From the NCBI GenBank assembly GCA_016194905.1, contig JACQAP010000008.1, positions 248,001 to 312,000 of the forward strand: a DNA stretch of 64,000 bases, written 5' to 3'. The notes beneath the pieces were generated by a model. It worked only from the letters and a program-made list of their open reading frames with translations, ran no database searches and had not been told where the DNA came from. The stretch comes from Betaproteobacteria bacterium (GTDB lineage Bacteria > Pseudomonadota > Gammaproteobacteria > Burkholderiales > JACQAP01). Shown in pieces: positions 1-11,292 of this stretch (the stretch's first letter is position 1; each line of letters starts with the position of its first letter). The translations under genes were made by a program, and so were the position numbers.

Positions 1-1
1 C

Positions 2-31
2 AACCTGAAAACCATGTTCGAATCAAGATAA
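2..31 (+). CDS. 3' end of a gene entering from the left edge
   Basis: Reading from base 2 gives nine codons (NLKTMFESR) and then TAA at 29-31, followed at once by a hairpin. This fits the tail of a gene whose body lies outside the window. Too little is present to name a product, and a chance open frame cannot be excluded. Confidence 0.35.
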   Translation, partial: NLKTMFESR

Positions 32-39
32 AGCCCGGC

Positions 40-70
40 GGCGCCCGTCGTGCAATGCGCGACGGGCGCC
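40..70. terminator. GC-rich hairpin, possible terminator
   Basis: An 11-bp perfect inverted repeat (GGCGCCCGTCG / CGACGGGCGCC) encloses a 9-base loop just after the TAA at 29-31. No U-tract follows, so it could be a weak terminator or simply an mRNA 3' stabilising hairpin. Confidence 0.45.
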
Positions 71-111
71 ATCGATTCGTCCCGACCCGTCACGCCGGCA
101 ATCGGCCAGCC

Positions 112-501
112 ATGGCCAAACAAACCAATCCCGATCAGGCACGGCTCGACCGCGTGGTCGCCGAGGCACGTCGGCATAGCAGTGAACGAGAGGCAACCTA
201 TCGCGAGCGGGCGCTCAAATTATTTCCATGGATTTGCGGGCGCTGCGGTCGCGAATTCTCGGGTGTACGCCTGCGCGAATTGACGGTGCACCACAAAGAC
301 CACAATCACGACAACAACCCGCTCGATGGCAGCAACTGGGAACTACTCTGCATCTATTGCCACGAAAACGAACATGCGCGTGTTGCGGATGAAGCGGTCA
401 GGGGAAGAAGTCCTGGTGATCAAGGGTCCGTGGCAACCCATAATCCATTCGCCGACCTGCAAGCGAGGCTGGAAGAAAAAAAGGTGAAAGGGCCGCGATG
501 A
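112..501 (+). CDS. yajD: HNH nuclease, YajD family
   Basis: Small (129 aa) HNH/treble-clef protein. A CxxC pair (C42, C45) and a second CxxC followed by His (C80, C83, H84) form the zinc-binding scaffold. The central HHKDHNHDNN stretch (from H60) is the metal-binding HNH core with its conserved Asn. This matches the single-domain YajD family, thought to be a nicking or restriction-like endonuclease of unknown biological role. I use the ATG at 112 (MAKQTNPDQ), because the 19 residues of a longer frame from 55 have no family character and cross the 40-70 hairpin. It appears monocistronic. The family call is secure; its activity has not been defined. Confidence 0.82.
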   Translation: MAKQTNPDQARLDRVVAEARRHSSEREATYRERALKLFPWICGRCGREFSGVRLRELTVHHKDHNHDNNPLDGSNWELLCIYCHENEHARVADEAVRGRSPGDQGSVATHNPFADLQARLEEKKVKGPR

Positions 502-610
502 CTCGGCGAATGGGGGTTGGGGGTGGGGCGGGAATCGTGGCTAGGGCGCGCTACCCGCAAACGGGTGACTTCGTCACTAACGAGTTCGCGCGCCAACCGG
601 AAATCCTTAT

Positions 611-1807
611 TTACGGAACCAGGGTGAAGTTCTGTGTGGCGTCCGCCGCGGAAATGTCCTTCGAGAAGGATTGGGTCTGATAGCCGGTCGCGGAAGCTTC
701 CACCGCGTACTGGCCCGCCACCGCGGATTGTGCGGCCAGCGCAATCGGCAAGGTGCCCGAACCGTACTGGCCCAGCAGCGGCGCACTGGCAGGCAAGGCC
801 AGGCTATACGCGCCGGATAGGAGATCGGCACCCTGCGATTTCACCGTCACGGTCGGCCCGCTCCCCAAGGTCTGCTTCGCCGCCACGAATACGACCTCTT
901 CGGATGCGCTGACCGGGTTCAACGTTACATTGCCGCTGATGCTGTGCGAAGCGGACACCGGTAACAAAACCGGCGCGGCATTGGAACTAATCGAAACGAT
1001 GCTGTTGTCGTTCGCGACCGGCACGGCAGCGATGGCTGCCGTGGCATGGTCGTCCGCGGTGATCACGACGTCATAGGTTCCAGGCGGAATGCGAGCGAGA
1101 AAGAATTCGCCGGTTTGCGGATCCGGCACAGTGGAATTGACGACCCCACCGTTTACCTCGGCCGAAACCATGACTTGATTGCCGAGCAGCGACGCATCGA
1201 CAAACCCCTTGATTCCGTTCAGTGAGGTGGGAATGACCTTGATCACGGGTTTCAGCGCATACATGCCGTTGCCGCGGGTCACGATCGACTTGCAGGCATC
1301 GAAATCCAGCACCACATCCGTCCGCTGTCCTGAAGCCACATCGAACGAGTTGACCAGCTTGATTCCTGACTGCACTGCGCTGGGGGTAGCCAGCGGGATC
1401 TCGGTGGTCGTTCCAGACAGGACAATCGAGTTCGCGATGGGCTGTCCGGTGTTTGCCGCCAGCACCAGACGCAGTTGGGTGTAATGTCCAACAGTCAGCG
1501 GCGTTTCGCCCAGGCTTTCGAGCACGCCATTGTTGAGATCGAGCAGATTGATTTTTCTGGCGGGGTTGAGGGTGATGTCGGTCCAGCCATCGCTGGAGTC
1601 CGGCGCAACGGAACTTTGGTGTATGCGTACTTTGCGCACGGTCACATTGACCGCGTCAAAACCGCATGCCGGCGCATCGGTCAGGGAGACCCCCATCGTT
1701 CCAGAAGACGAACCCGAACCACCGCCGCATCCGGTCATCAGAACGGCCACCGTAAACAATGCCGGTAGCCAGCGAAATCGTTTGGTGATTTTCTCAAGTC
1801 TATTCAT
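611..1807 (-). CDS. DUF4382 domain lipoprotein
   Basis: Exported lipoprotein of 398 aa. A charged N-terminus is followed by a hydrophobic stretch and a lipobox ending MTGC, then a Gly/Ser-rich tether typical of outer-membrane lipoproteins. Residues about 37-190 carry the DUF4382 signature (SLTDAPACGFDAVNVTVRKVRI, then GHYTQLRLVL). The C-terminal half holds two carboxypeptidase-regulatory-like beta-sandwich stretches (FLARIPPGTYDVVITADDH and GQYAVEASATGYQTQSF), which suggest a surface or binding role. The function is unknown. It is transcribed divergently from the MBL-fold lipoprotein at 2118. No catalytic residues are evident. Confidence 0.8.
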   Translation of the reverse strand: MNRLEKITKRFRWLPALFTVAVLMTGCGGGSGSSSGTMGVSLTDAPACGFDAVNVTVRKVRIHQSSVAPDSSDGWTDITLNPARKINLLDLNNGVLESLGETPLTVGHYTQLRLVLAANTGQPIANSIVLSGTTTEIPLATPSAVQSGIKLVNSFDVASGQRTDVVLDFDACKSIVTRGNGMYALKPVIKVIPTSLNGIKGFVDASLLGNQVMVSAEVNGGVVNSTVPDPQTGEFFLARIPPGTYDVVITADDHATAAIAAVPVANDNSIVSISSNAAPVLLPVSASHSISGNVTLNPVSASEEVVFVAAKQTLGSGPTVTVKSQGADLLSGAYSLALPASAPLLGQYGSGTLPIALAAQSAVAGQYAVEASATGYQTQSFSKDISAADATQNFTLVP

Positions 1808-2117
1808 GCGCTTCTCTCTTCATCTTTACGCAATATCCGATGGCGACGAGACGCCGGTATGCTGCCCATTGCATGGGACCGCATTTTAGCGAATAGATTG
1901 CTTGCCTTGCGTCGTACACCGCGTGTGTCGGCTTGCCCGTCCCTTCCAATGGCCCGTCGCCACCACGGCCAGCGCCGAGTGCTACCGCGCTTTGGCTCCG
2001 CATCGCTCGATCATCCCTCGGAATCCGGCATTGTGTTTGTCCTGCCCGTCGGGGTGTTATAAGGGCCTGACTTACGGCCGGATAACCAGATGTCTCATCT
2101 ATCACGAGGAGAGCCAC
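1808..2117. other. divergent intergenic region
   Basis: About 310 bases separate the starts of the DUF4382 and MBL-fold genes and should hold both promoters. A TTATAA hexamer at about 2056-2061 could be a -10 element for the rightward gene, but I find no convincing -35 at proper spacing. No other structure is visible. Confidence 0.4.
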
Positions 2118-3179
2118 ATGCAAATCAGATCATGGTTCGGCGCAATCGTTGCGATCCCTGTGTTGGTACTCACCGGGTGCGCCGACACCCACACGCCGCA
2201 GAATGCGATGACCTCAGGGTCCGGTAAGGCGCAAATCACCCTTCTCTACGATGCCTTCGGAAAGACCTCCGACTTGCAAAAGGACTGGGGTTTCGCGGCA
2301 TTCATCGAATACGGCGGCAAGCGAATCCTGGTCGACACCGGTAACAACGCCGATATTTTCGCGCATAACGTCAAGGCCAAAGGTATCGACCTCACTCGAC
2401 TTGATTTCGCGGTCATTACCCATCGCCACGGCGACCATACCAGCGGCCTGAATTACCTGATGAGCGTCAATCAGAAGGTCAAGCTTTACGCGCCCAAGGA
2501 GAACTTTGGCGTCTTCGGCGCGGAATTGCCGGGGACGTTCCTCAAGTCCAATGATGCCCTGCCGCCTGAGATGCGGTACTTCGATGGAAAGGTGCCGGAG
2601 AAGATGCGCTTTGGGACCCCTTGGCCGCAAGGCAACTTCGAGTGGGTGACCAAGACAACCGAAATTGCTCCGGGATTTCATCTGATCCTGTTGAAGGGGA
2701 GTTGGGGCGTAGATCTGGACGTGATGGAAATCTCTCTGGCGATCGATACGCCCGACGGCATCGTCCTGGTGGTCGGATGCAGCCATCCCACGATCGAAAA
2801 AATCGTGGAGGCGGCCCAGGCAGCGATCAACAAGCCGATTCACCTTGTCATTGGTGGTACGCATCTACTGCCTGCGAAGGACACCGAAATCGTTCGCATC
2901 GCCACCGCGCTGCGCGACGAGTGGCGAGTTGAATTCGTCGCGCCGGTTCATTGCACCGGAGAAGCGGCCTTTGCAGCTCTGCAACAGGCCTTCGGCGATC
3001 GCTATGTGTATGCCGGTCTCGGCACCACGATTGTGTTGGGTCCGACGGTGAAGACACTTGCAGCGGACGGACAGCCCCGGATGCAAGCCATGGACGACGA
3101 AGACCTGCGCAGCTACCGCACACTCCTGGCCCAAAGCGACGACAGTCGGGAACAAATGCTGGCGCAAAACGAGCCGTAA
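2118..3179 (+). CDS. MBL-fold metallo-hydrolase lipoprotein (COG1237-like)
   Basis: Metallo-beta-lactamase-fold hydrolase of 353 aa, with a lipoprotein signal (LVLTGC, Cys about residue 21) that places it in the envelope. The metal motif HxHxDH is at residues 102-107 (HRHGDH). Further ligand regions GCSHP and the C-terminal APVHCTG follow. The layout (VDTGNN, LDFAVITHRHGDHTSGL, GGTHLL, YAGLGTTI) matches the COG1237 group related to dihydropterin ribofuranosyl-aminobenzene phosphate synthases, whose exported members have unknown substrates. The start at 2118 is set by the SD GAGGAG five bases upstream and by the signal peptide. A much longer upstream open frame is spurious. Apparently monocistronic. 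Confidence 0.8.
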   Translation: MQIRSWFGAIVAIPVLVLTGCADTHTPQNAMTSGSGKAQITLLYDAFGKTSDLQKDWGFAAFIEYGGKRILVDTGNNADIFAHNVKAKGIDLTRLDFAVITHRHGDHTSGLNYLMSVNQKVKLYAPKENFGVFGAELPGTFLKSNDALPPEMRYFDGKVPEKMRFGTPWPQGNFEWVTKTTEIAPGFHLILLKGSWGVDLDVMEISLAIDTPDGIVLVVGCSHPTIEKIVEAAQAAINKPIHLVIGGTHLLPAKDTEIVRIATALRDEWRVEFVAPVHCTGEAAFAALQQAFGDRYVYAGLGTTIVLGPTVKTLAADGQPRMQAMDDEDLRSYRTLLAQSDDSREQMLAQNEP

Positions 3180-3194
3180 ACTCCACGGACCTGT

Positions 3195-3291
3195 CAAATC
3201 AAGTCCGCGCTACTATCGATGAAACCGGTTTCCTACTTTCACCTTTCCTCTTTAACCTTTAATCTTTCCCCTTGTTTCTCCAAGAGTACTT
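3195..3291. repeat. eroded copy of the heptamer-armed intergenic element
   Basis: Pyrimidine-rich spacer between the MBL gene and rbgA. It contains AAACCGGTTT, also found in the cores at 4157 and 7058, followed by degenerate TTCACCT/TTTAACC heptamers running into the rbgA start. Left-arm heptamers are not clear, so this copy is decayed or partial. Confidence 0.4.
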
Positions 3292-4176
3292 ATGACCATC
3301 CAATGGTTCCCGGGCCACATGAGCCTGGCGCGCAAGAAGGCAGCCGAGACCATGGAGTGGGTCGACGTCGTCATCGAAGTCGTCGATGCGCGTCTGCCCG
3401 AGGCCAGCAGCAACCCGATGATCAAGACGTTGCGCGAACATCGTCAGCGTCCTGCCCTCAAGCTGCTCAACAAGGCCGACCTGGCCGATCCCGCGGCGAC
3501 CAGGGCCTGGCTCGATTTCTATAATCGGCAAAAGAGCATCAAGGCGGTCGCGCTGTCGTGCAAGAAGCCGTCCGACGTTGCGCGCGTAACCGGCTACTGT
3601 CAGTCGATTGCGCCCCATCGCAGCGACAATACGAAGCCGCTGCGCATGCTGATCATGGGCATCCCCAACGTCGGCAAATCGACGCTGATGAACGCGCTGG
3701 TGAAGCGCCGCGTCGCGGCGGTCGGCGACGAACCGGCGGTGACCAAGTCGCAGCAAAGCTTCGACCTGAGCACGGGCATGACGATCACCGATACACCCGG
3801 GCTGCTGTGGCCGAAGATCCAGTACCCGAGCGACGGCTACATGCTGGCGGCCAGCCACGCGATCGGCACCAACGAAGTCATGGAAGAAGAAGTCGCCGCA
3901 TTTCTCGGCGACATCCTGCTCGCCCGTTATCCGAAGCTGCTGACCGCGCGCTACGGCTTCGCACTCGACGGCATGGATGGCCCAGGCCTGGTCGAAGCGG
4001 TCGCCAAACGCCGCGGCTGCCTGATCAAAGGCGGCAGACCCGACCTCGAAAAAGCTTCACTGATCCTGCTCGACGACTATCGCAGCGGCACGCTAGGGCG
4101 GATCAGCCTCGAAACGCCGGAGACGCGAAATGAAATGATGGCGGCCGCTAAAGAGACAGCGAACGGAGAACAGTGA
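3292..4176 (+). CDS. rbgA: ribosome biogenesis GTPase RbgA/YlqF
   Basis: Circularly permuted Ras-like GTPase of 294 aa. In order: G4 NKAD at 60-63, G1/P-loop GIPNVGKST at 123-131, G3 DTPG from 167, with the N-terminal WFPGHM motif characteristic of YlqF/RbgA. The family helps 50S subunit maturation by binding pre-ribosomal 23S rRNA. The last residues (ANGEQ) and the TGA stop are read from GAACGGAGAACAGTGA, which is the left arm of the repeat element that follows. The normal C-terminus has therefore probably been trimmed or extended by that repeat. The next gene is convergent. Confidence 0.92.
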   Translation: MTIQWFPGHMSLARKKAAETMEWVDVVIEVVDARLPEASSNPMIKTLREHRQRPALKLLNKADLADPAATRAWLDFYNRQKSIKAVALSCKKPSDVARVTGYCQSIAPHRSDNTKPLRMLIMGIPNVGKSTLMNALVKRRVAAVGDEPAVTKSQQSFDLSTGMTITDTPGLLWPKIQYPSDGYMLAASHAIGTNEVMEEEVAAFLGDILLARYPKLLTARYGFALDGMDGPGLVEAVAKRRGCLIKGGRPDLEKASLILLDDYRSGTLGRISLETPETRNEMMAAAKETANGEQ

Positions 4177-4304
4177 AAGGAAAGAGAGGAAAGACAGAAC
4201 TGAGTAGGAACTTGAAAGACAAACCGGTTTCCGCCGTTCACCGTTTATGATCGAATACCCGTGCGAAGCCAGGAGTACCCTTCTAGATCGGTACCCCGTG
4301 GGCG
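4157..4304. repeat. heptamer-armed element, GTGAAC/TTCACCG type, with extra module
   Basis: The left arm (GAACGGAGAACAGTGA) overlaps the rbgA stop. The core from about 4177 to 4232 is nearly the same as the core at 7085-7145 (roughly 88 percent by eye over 59 bases, including GACAAACCGGTTTCC). The right arm is CGTTCACCG. It is followed at 4244-4304 by a second module (TTATGATCGAATACCCGTGC onward) that recurs at 42187. The element fills the gap to the convergent dioxygenase gene. Confidence 0.8.
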
Positions 4305-4323
4305 CTTCTCCTCCCTCCGCCTG

Positions 4324-5102
4324 TCACGCGGCATCGTGAAAGATGATGCCCAGCGCATGGCGATGGCCGGAGCGAATCCGGCTTACGCCGTGCCGGAGCT
4401 TGACGCGATAGCTGCCGCGCGTGCCTTGCACGGGTCGATTGTTCACCGCGAAGACGACGCCGCTTCCCTGATCCAGCGGCACGACCGTGGCACGCGACTG
4501 CATGCGGGGCCGCTGTTCCGTGAGCACGAATTCGCCGCCCGTGAAATCCCGCTCCGGCTTCGAGAGCAGGAAGACCACCTGCAACGGGAATACGTGCTCT
4601 CCGTACAGATCCTGATGCAGGCAGTTGTAATCGCCTTCTGCATACTGCAGCAGGAGCGGCGTCGGCCGGATCTGGCCGGCGCGATGACAGCGGTCCAGGA
4701 ACTCCGCATGATTGCCCGGGTAGCGAACGGCAATGTTCATGGTTTCGTTCCAGCGGTTGGCGATGCCGGAGAGGCGCGGATACAGCGCAGTGCGCAGGCT
4801 GGCGATCAACTTGGGAAGCGGGTAGGCGAAGTATTTGTATTCGCCACGCCCGTAGCCATGGCGAGCCATCACGACCCGGCTGCGGAACTGCTCATCGACT
4901 TCGTAGCCCGCGGCCAGGGACGCACATTCTTCCGGCGAGAGCATCGAATGCATGACCGCGTGGCCCTCGGCATCCAGGCCCGCGGCCACGCGCTGCCAGT
5001 CGACCGCCGCCATTCGCTCTGCCACGATCGATGCAACCATGGGAGCTTCCGAAAGCGAAAGCCGGCGCTGAGTGGCTGCTCTCATGCATGACATCGCTTC
5101 TC

Positions 5103-5106
<4 letters not shown>
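4324..5106 (-). CDS. 2OG-Fe(II) dioxygenase coupled to ada
   Basis: Iron/2-oxoglutarate oxygenase of 260 aa. The facial triad is H164-x-D166 (NCLHQDLYG) and probably H239, with R249 ten residues on (HGVSRIRSGHRHALGIIFHDA) placed to bind 2OG. It belongs to a stand-alone bacterial group, not to the AlkB sequence family. Its ATG overlaps the ada TGA (ATGA), so it is translationally coupled and in the same operon. The E. coli ada operon carries alkB in the same position, so a role in handling alkylation damage is a fair inference but unproven. Seven more Met/Cys-rich residues precede the conserved part; the coupled start is preferred. Confidence 0.8.
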
Positions 5107-6188
<1,082 letters not shown>

Positions 6189-6364
6189 GATAATGCTCCT
6201 GTCGGGTTCGACGGGCCAATGGCGCGTCCGTGACCGGATAATGGAAGATGATGGACCTGCGAACACTCCGGTCCTTGCTTTTGAATTCACCAGAAACAGC
6301 CTTGGCCGGGACCTGCTGTGTTCAAATGGGACCGTTCCGGATGTCTTTCCAGCTTATGCCAACC

Positions 6365-7057
6365 ATGACCCAATCAGACCGCCCGCTCAGCACAGCCGAA
6401 CTCGATCAGCTCGAGCAGTTGCTCATGTCGGACATCTTCCATGAAGAAGCCATGCCGCTCGACATGCTGCAGGGACTGTTCTGCGCGGTGGCCAGCGCTC
6501 CCGACCTGATACCACCCAGCAGTTGGCTGGCTGTTGCGCTGGGGGAAAATCCTGACTATGAGACAGCGGAGCAGGCCCGCGAAATCCTCGATCTGGTGAT
6601 GCGCTTCTACGGCCAGACCGTGCTGGAACTGGACGACGGCCGGGGCATCACGTTGTACGTCTTTCCCGATGAGGAGGGCGAGGACGACCTCGCTATCTGG
6701 TGCGAGGGTTATCTCGAAGGGGTGGTGCTGTCGGAAGCGGACTGGTACGAACACGGAGACCCGGACGAAGTGGAAGAACTGCTGTTCCCGTTCGTGCTCC
6801 TCTCGGGCCGGATGCGGGAGGCCGCCGAGGAGGCGGGGGATGCGGTACCGAGCTTGGAAGAAGAGCGCGACATGCGACGCGAAGCGGCCGACTCCATGGG
6901 GGATTCGGTGATGGCGATGTATTCCTACTGGCTCGACAAGCGCATCTCCCACGCGCCGATCCGGCGGGACGGCCCGAAGGTGGGGCGCAACGACCCTTGC
7001 CCCTGCGGCAGCGGGAAGAAGTACAAGAGTTGCCATGGCAGCAGTGACACGAACTGA
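6365..7057 (+). CDS. UPF0149/YecA family protein with C-terminal SEC-C zinc motif
   Basis: Acidic protein of 230 aa. The N-terminal two thirds is the UPF0149 (YecA/YgfB) helical domain ([32 protein letters not shown]). The last 25 residues are a SEC-C metal-binding motif ([19 protein letters not shown]), as on SecA, where it binds zinc and contacts ribosomes or SecB. Function is unknown, but YecA-type SEC-C proteins associate with ribosomes. No strong SD precedes 6365. An in-frame upstream extension exists, but the family N-terminus fits [10 protein letters not shown] repeat element starts directly at its stop. Confidence 0.85.
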   Translation: MTQSDRPLSTAELDQLEQLLMSDIFHEEAMPLDMLQGLFCAVASAPDLIPPSSWLAVALGENPDYETAEQAREILDLVMRFYGQTVLELDDGRGITLYVFPDEEGEDDLAIWCEGYLEGVVLSEADWYEHGDPDEVEELLFPFVLLSGRMREAAEEAGDAVPSLEEERDMRREAADSMGDSVMAMYSYWLDKRISHAPIRRDGPKVGRNDPCPCGSGKKYKSCHGSSDTN

Positions 7058-7195
7058 ATGAAGAACAGTGAGCAGTGAACGGTGAACAGTGAACGGTAAA
7101 AGGAAAGAGAGGAAAGACAGGGCTGAGTAAGAACCTAGAAGACAAACCGGTTTCCCACGTTCACCGTTCACCGTTTATTATTCACTGTTACTATC
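7055..7195. repeat. heptamer-armed element, GTGAACG/TTCACCG type
   Basis: Starts at the yecA TGA (TGAATGAAGAACAGTGAGC). The left arm has five GTGAACR-like heptamers. A core shared with 4177-4232 follows (AAAGGAAAGAGAGGAAAGACAG and later GACAAACCGGTTTCC). The right arm is GTTCACC GTTCACC GTTTATT ATTCACT. The arms are complementary, so a transcript can fold into a long stem. folE begins shortly after and keeps its own SD. Confidence 0.85.
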
Positions 7196-7232
7196 CCCGA
7201 TCCAATGAAGCGATCGCGAAAGGATGCCGGCC

Positions 7233-7805
7233 ATGGCGATGAATACCAAGAAAATCGAGAGTCTGGTCCGCGAGCTGTTGATCGAAATCGGCGAGGATCC
7301 CGAACGAGAGGGCTTGCTCAAGACGCCGCATCGCGTTGCCGCCGCGCTGGAATTCCTGACGTCGGGCAGCCGCACCAATCCCGTAACGGTCATCAATGGC
7401 GCGATCTTCACGCAGAAGACCAACAGCATGGTCATCGTGAAGAACATCGAGGTCTACAGTCTGTGCGAGCACCACATGCTTCCGTTCTTCGGTCGTTGCC
7501 ATATCGGCTACATTCCCAACGGCAAGGTCTTTGGTCTCAGCAAGCTGGCGCGGCTGGTCGACCTGTATGCGCGACGCCTGCAGATTCAGGAACGTCTCAC
7601 CGAACAGATTTCGCAGGTGGTGATGGATTCGATCGGCGCGCAAGGCGTCGGCGTGATGATCGAAGCGAAGCACCTGTGCATGATGATGCGGGGCGTGGAG
7701 AAACAGAACTCGGAGATGATCACTTCGTCCGTGGTCGGAAGCTTCCGCGATTCCGCCGCGACGCGCGAGGAGTTTCTCGCTCTGGTCGGAAATCGCGGCG
7801 CGTAA
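7233..7805 (+). CDS. folE: GTP cyclohydrolase I
   Basis: Type I GTP cyclohydrolase, 190 aa, the first step of tetrahydrofolate synthesis (GTP to dihydroneopterin triphosphate). The zinc site is C78, H81 and C149 ([10 protein letters not shown] and HLCMMMRG). The PHRV and [11 protein letters not shown] motifs are typical. The start at 7233 (MAMNTKK) is preferred because AAAGGA lies eight bases upstream; the ATG at 7224 overlaps that SD. It is a single gene between a repeat element and the long spacer before hsp20. Confidence 0.95.
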   Translation: MAMNTKKIESLVRELLIEIGEDPEREGLLKTPHRVAAALEFLTSGSRTNPVTVINGAIFTQKTNSMVIVKNIEVYSLCEHHMLPFFGRCHIGYIPNGKVFGLSKLARLVDLYARRLQIQERLTEQISQVVMDSIGAQGVGVMIEAKHLCMMMRGVEKQNSEMITSSVVGSFRDSAATREEFLALVGNRGA

Positions 7806-8155
7806 CCACGGGCAGCGCCGGGCCAACCGGGTTTCAGATGTAGAGAGTTGGACTTGATCGGATAGACGCAGTTGGCCAAATGACGAGTCGTTTCTCTACG
7901 TGTCTTCGTGCCTTAAGGTGAAACACTTACGGCTGAAGCTGTCGTGGTGAGATTCTAGGGTTCCTCAGCGTCTTTGCGGTCAGCCTTTTGCTGGAAACAC
8001 ACCGCGATTCAGTCCGACATTGGCTAACCCACATGGTGCACAAGGGCATTCGGTCACCGGCGCGCGAATAACCTTCCTTCGCGTTGATCGCGCCCACACG
8101 TTGTAGCTCGGGACCGTGCCCGAAAAGCGCCGAACTCCCCGGCTCGGCTGCGCCG
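7806..8155. other. gene-free spacer before hsp20-lon
   Basis: About 350 bases with no convincing reading frame. Two similar low-complexity stretches (TCTCTACGTGTCTTCGTGCC near 7892 and CCTCAGCGTCTTTGCGG near 7956) stand out, but I cannot assign them. The right end runs into the sigma32-like promoter. Confidence 0.5.
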
Positions 8156-8184
8156 CTTGAATCCCGACTGACCGCCGCCATCTA
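8156..8184 (+). promoter_or_regulatory. sigma32-type heat-shock promoter for hsp20-lon
   Basis: CTTGAAT at 8156-8162, a 13-base spacer, and CGCCATCTA at 8176-8184 match the sigma32 consensus CTTGAAA-N13-CCCCATnTA closely. Both elements lie just upstream of a heat-shock chaperone and protease, giving a very short leader (start codon at 8207). Confidence 0.65.
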
Positions 8185-8206
8185 GGGTCCATACGGAGAC
8201 CCCCTG

Positions 8207-8619
8207 ATGACTTCGCGTGACCTTTCCCGCCTGATGTGGAGCGAAGCACTGTCGCTCCTGGAGCAAGCCGACCGGCTGCACCGCCAGTTCTGTCGTCCCG
8301 CTGCGGCGAAGGCCCCCGCTTGGGAGCCGCCCGTGGACGTCCTTGAAACCGCGGACGCGGTCCGGGTGCACGTGGCGCTGCCGGGTGCGGCCGCCGATTC
8401 CGTCGTAGTGGAACTGGAGCCCGGTGCCATCACCATTTCCGCGCGCAGGGGTTTCCCGCTCGAGTCCTCGGAAGGCCAGCCGGCGCGCATCCACGCGCTG
8501 GAGATTCCGTACGGGCGCTTCCAGCGCCGGATCGGCCTGCCCACGCAGGCGCTTACGCTCGCCGGCAAAAAATTGCAGGACGGTTGCCTCACGCTCACTT
8601 TCAGCAAGAAGGAGTCGAC

Positions 8620-8623
<4 letters not shown>
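8207..8623 (+). CDS. Hsp20/alpha-crystallin small heat-shock protein
   Basis: ATP-independent holdase of 138 aa. The alpha-crystallin domain spans about 38-137 (PPVDVLETADAVRVHVALPGAAADSVVVELEPGAITISA, then IPYGRFQRRIGLP). The usual C-terminal IxI tail is absent; the protein ends soon after LTLTFSKK. An SD (GGAG) lies eight bases before the ATG. The TGA overlaps the lon ATG (ATGA), so chaperone and protease are translationally coupled behind one heat-shock promoter. Confidence 0.9.
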
Positions 8624-11052
<2,429 letters not shown>

Positions 11053-11057
11053 AAGTA

Positions 11058-11083
11058 AGGGACGAGGTTCGAGCCTCGTCCCT
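11058..11083. terminator. hairpin after lon
   Basis: Perfect 10-bp stem (AGGGACGAGG / CCTCGTCCCT) with a six-base loop, five bases after the lon stop. No U-tract follows. It probably ends or stabilises the hsp20-lon transcript. Confidence 0.55.
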
Positions 11084-11292
11084 ACGTGTCAATGTGTCAC
11101 GCATCACGTTGTTCTTTAGTCCTCGCGTGTAAGTCCTTCTGGCCTCGAAATCTCTTGTCGTTTTTTACAAGCGCTTGTCATTCGGTGCCGGCGCCGGAGC
11201 GGCGAATCACTCGATTGCCGATCAGGATGCAGGTACGATAGCGGCACACGCAGAACTACAGAGTCATAACGACAAGAACCGTTCCAACGGCC

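Noticed and set aside
11058-11083. tRNA-like T-arm (GAGGTTCGAGCCTC) after lon
   Set aside because: No acceptor, D or anticodon arms surround it and the upstream bases are lon coding sequence. It is a simple hairpin.
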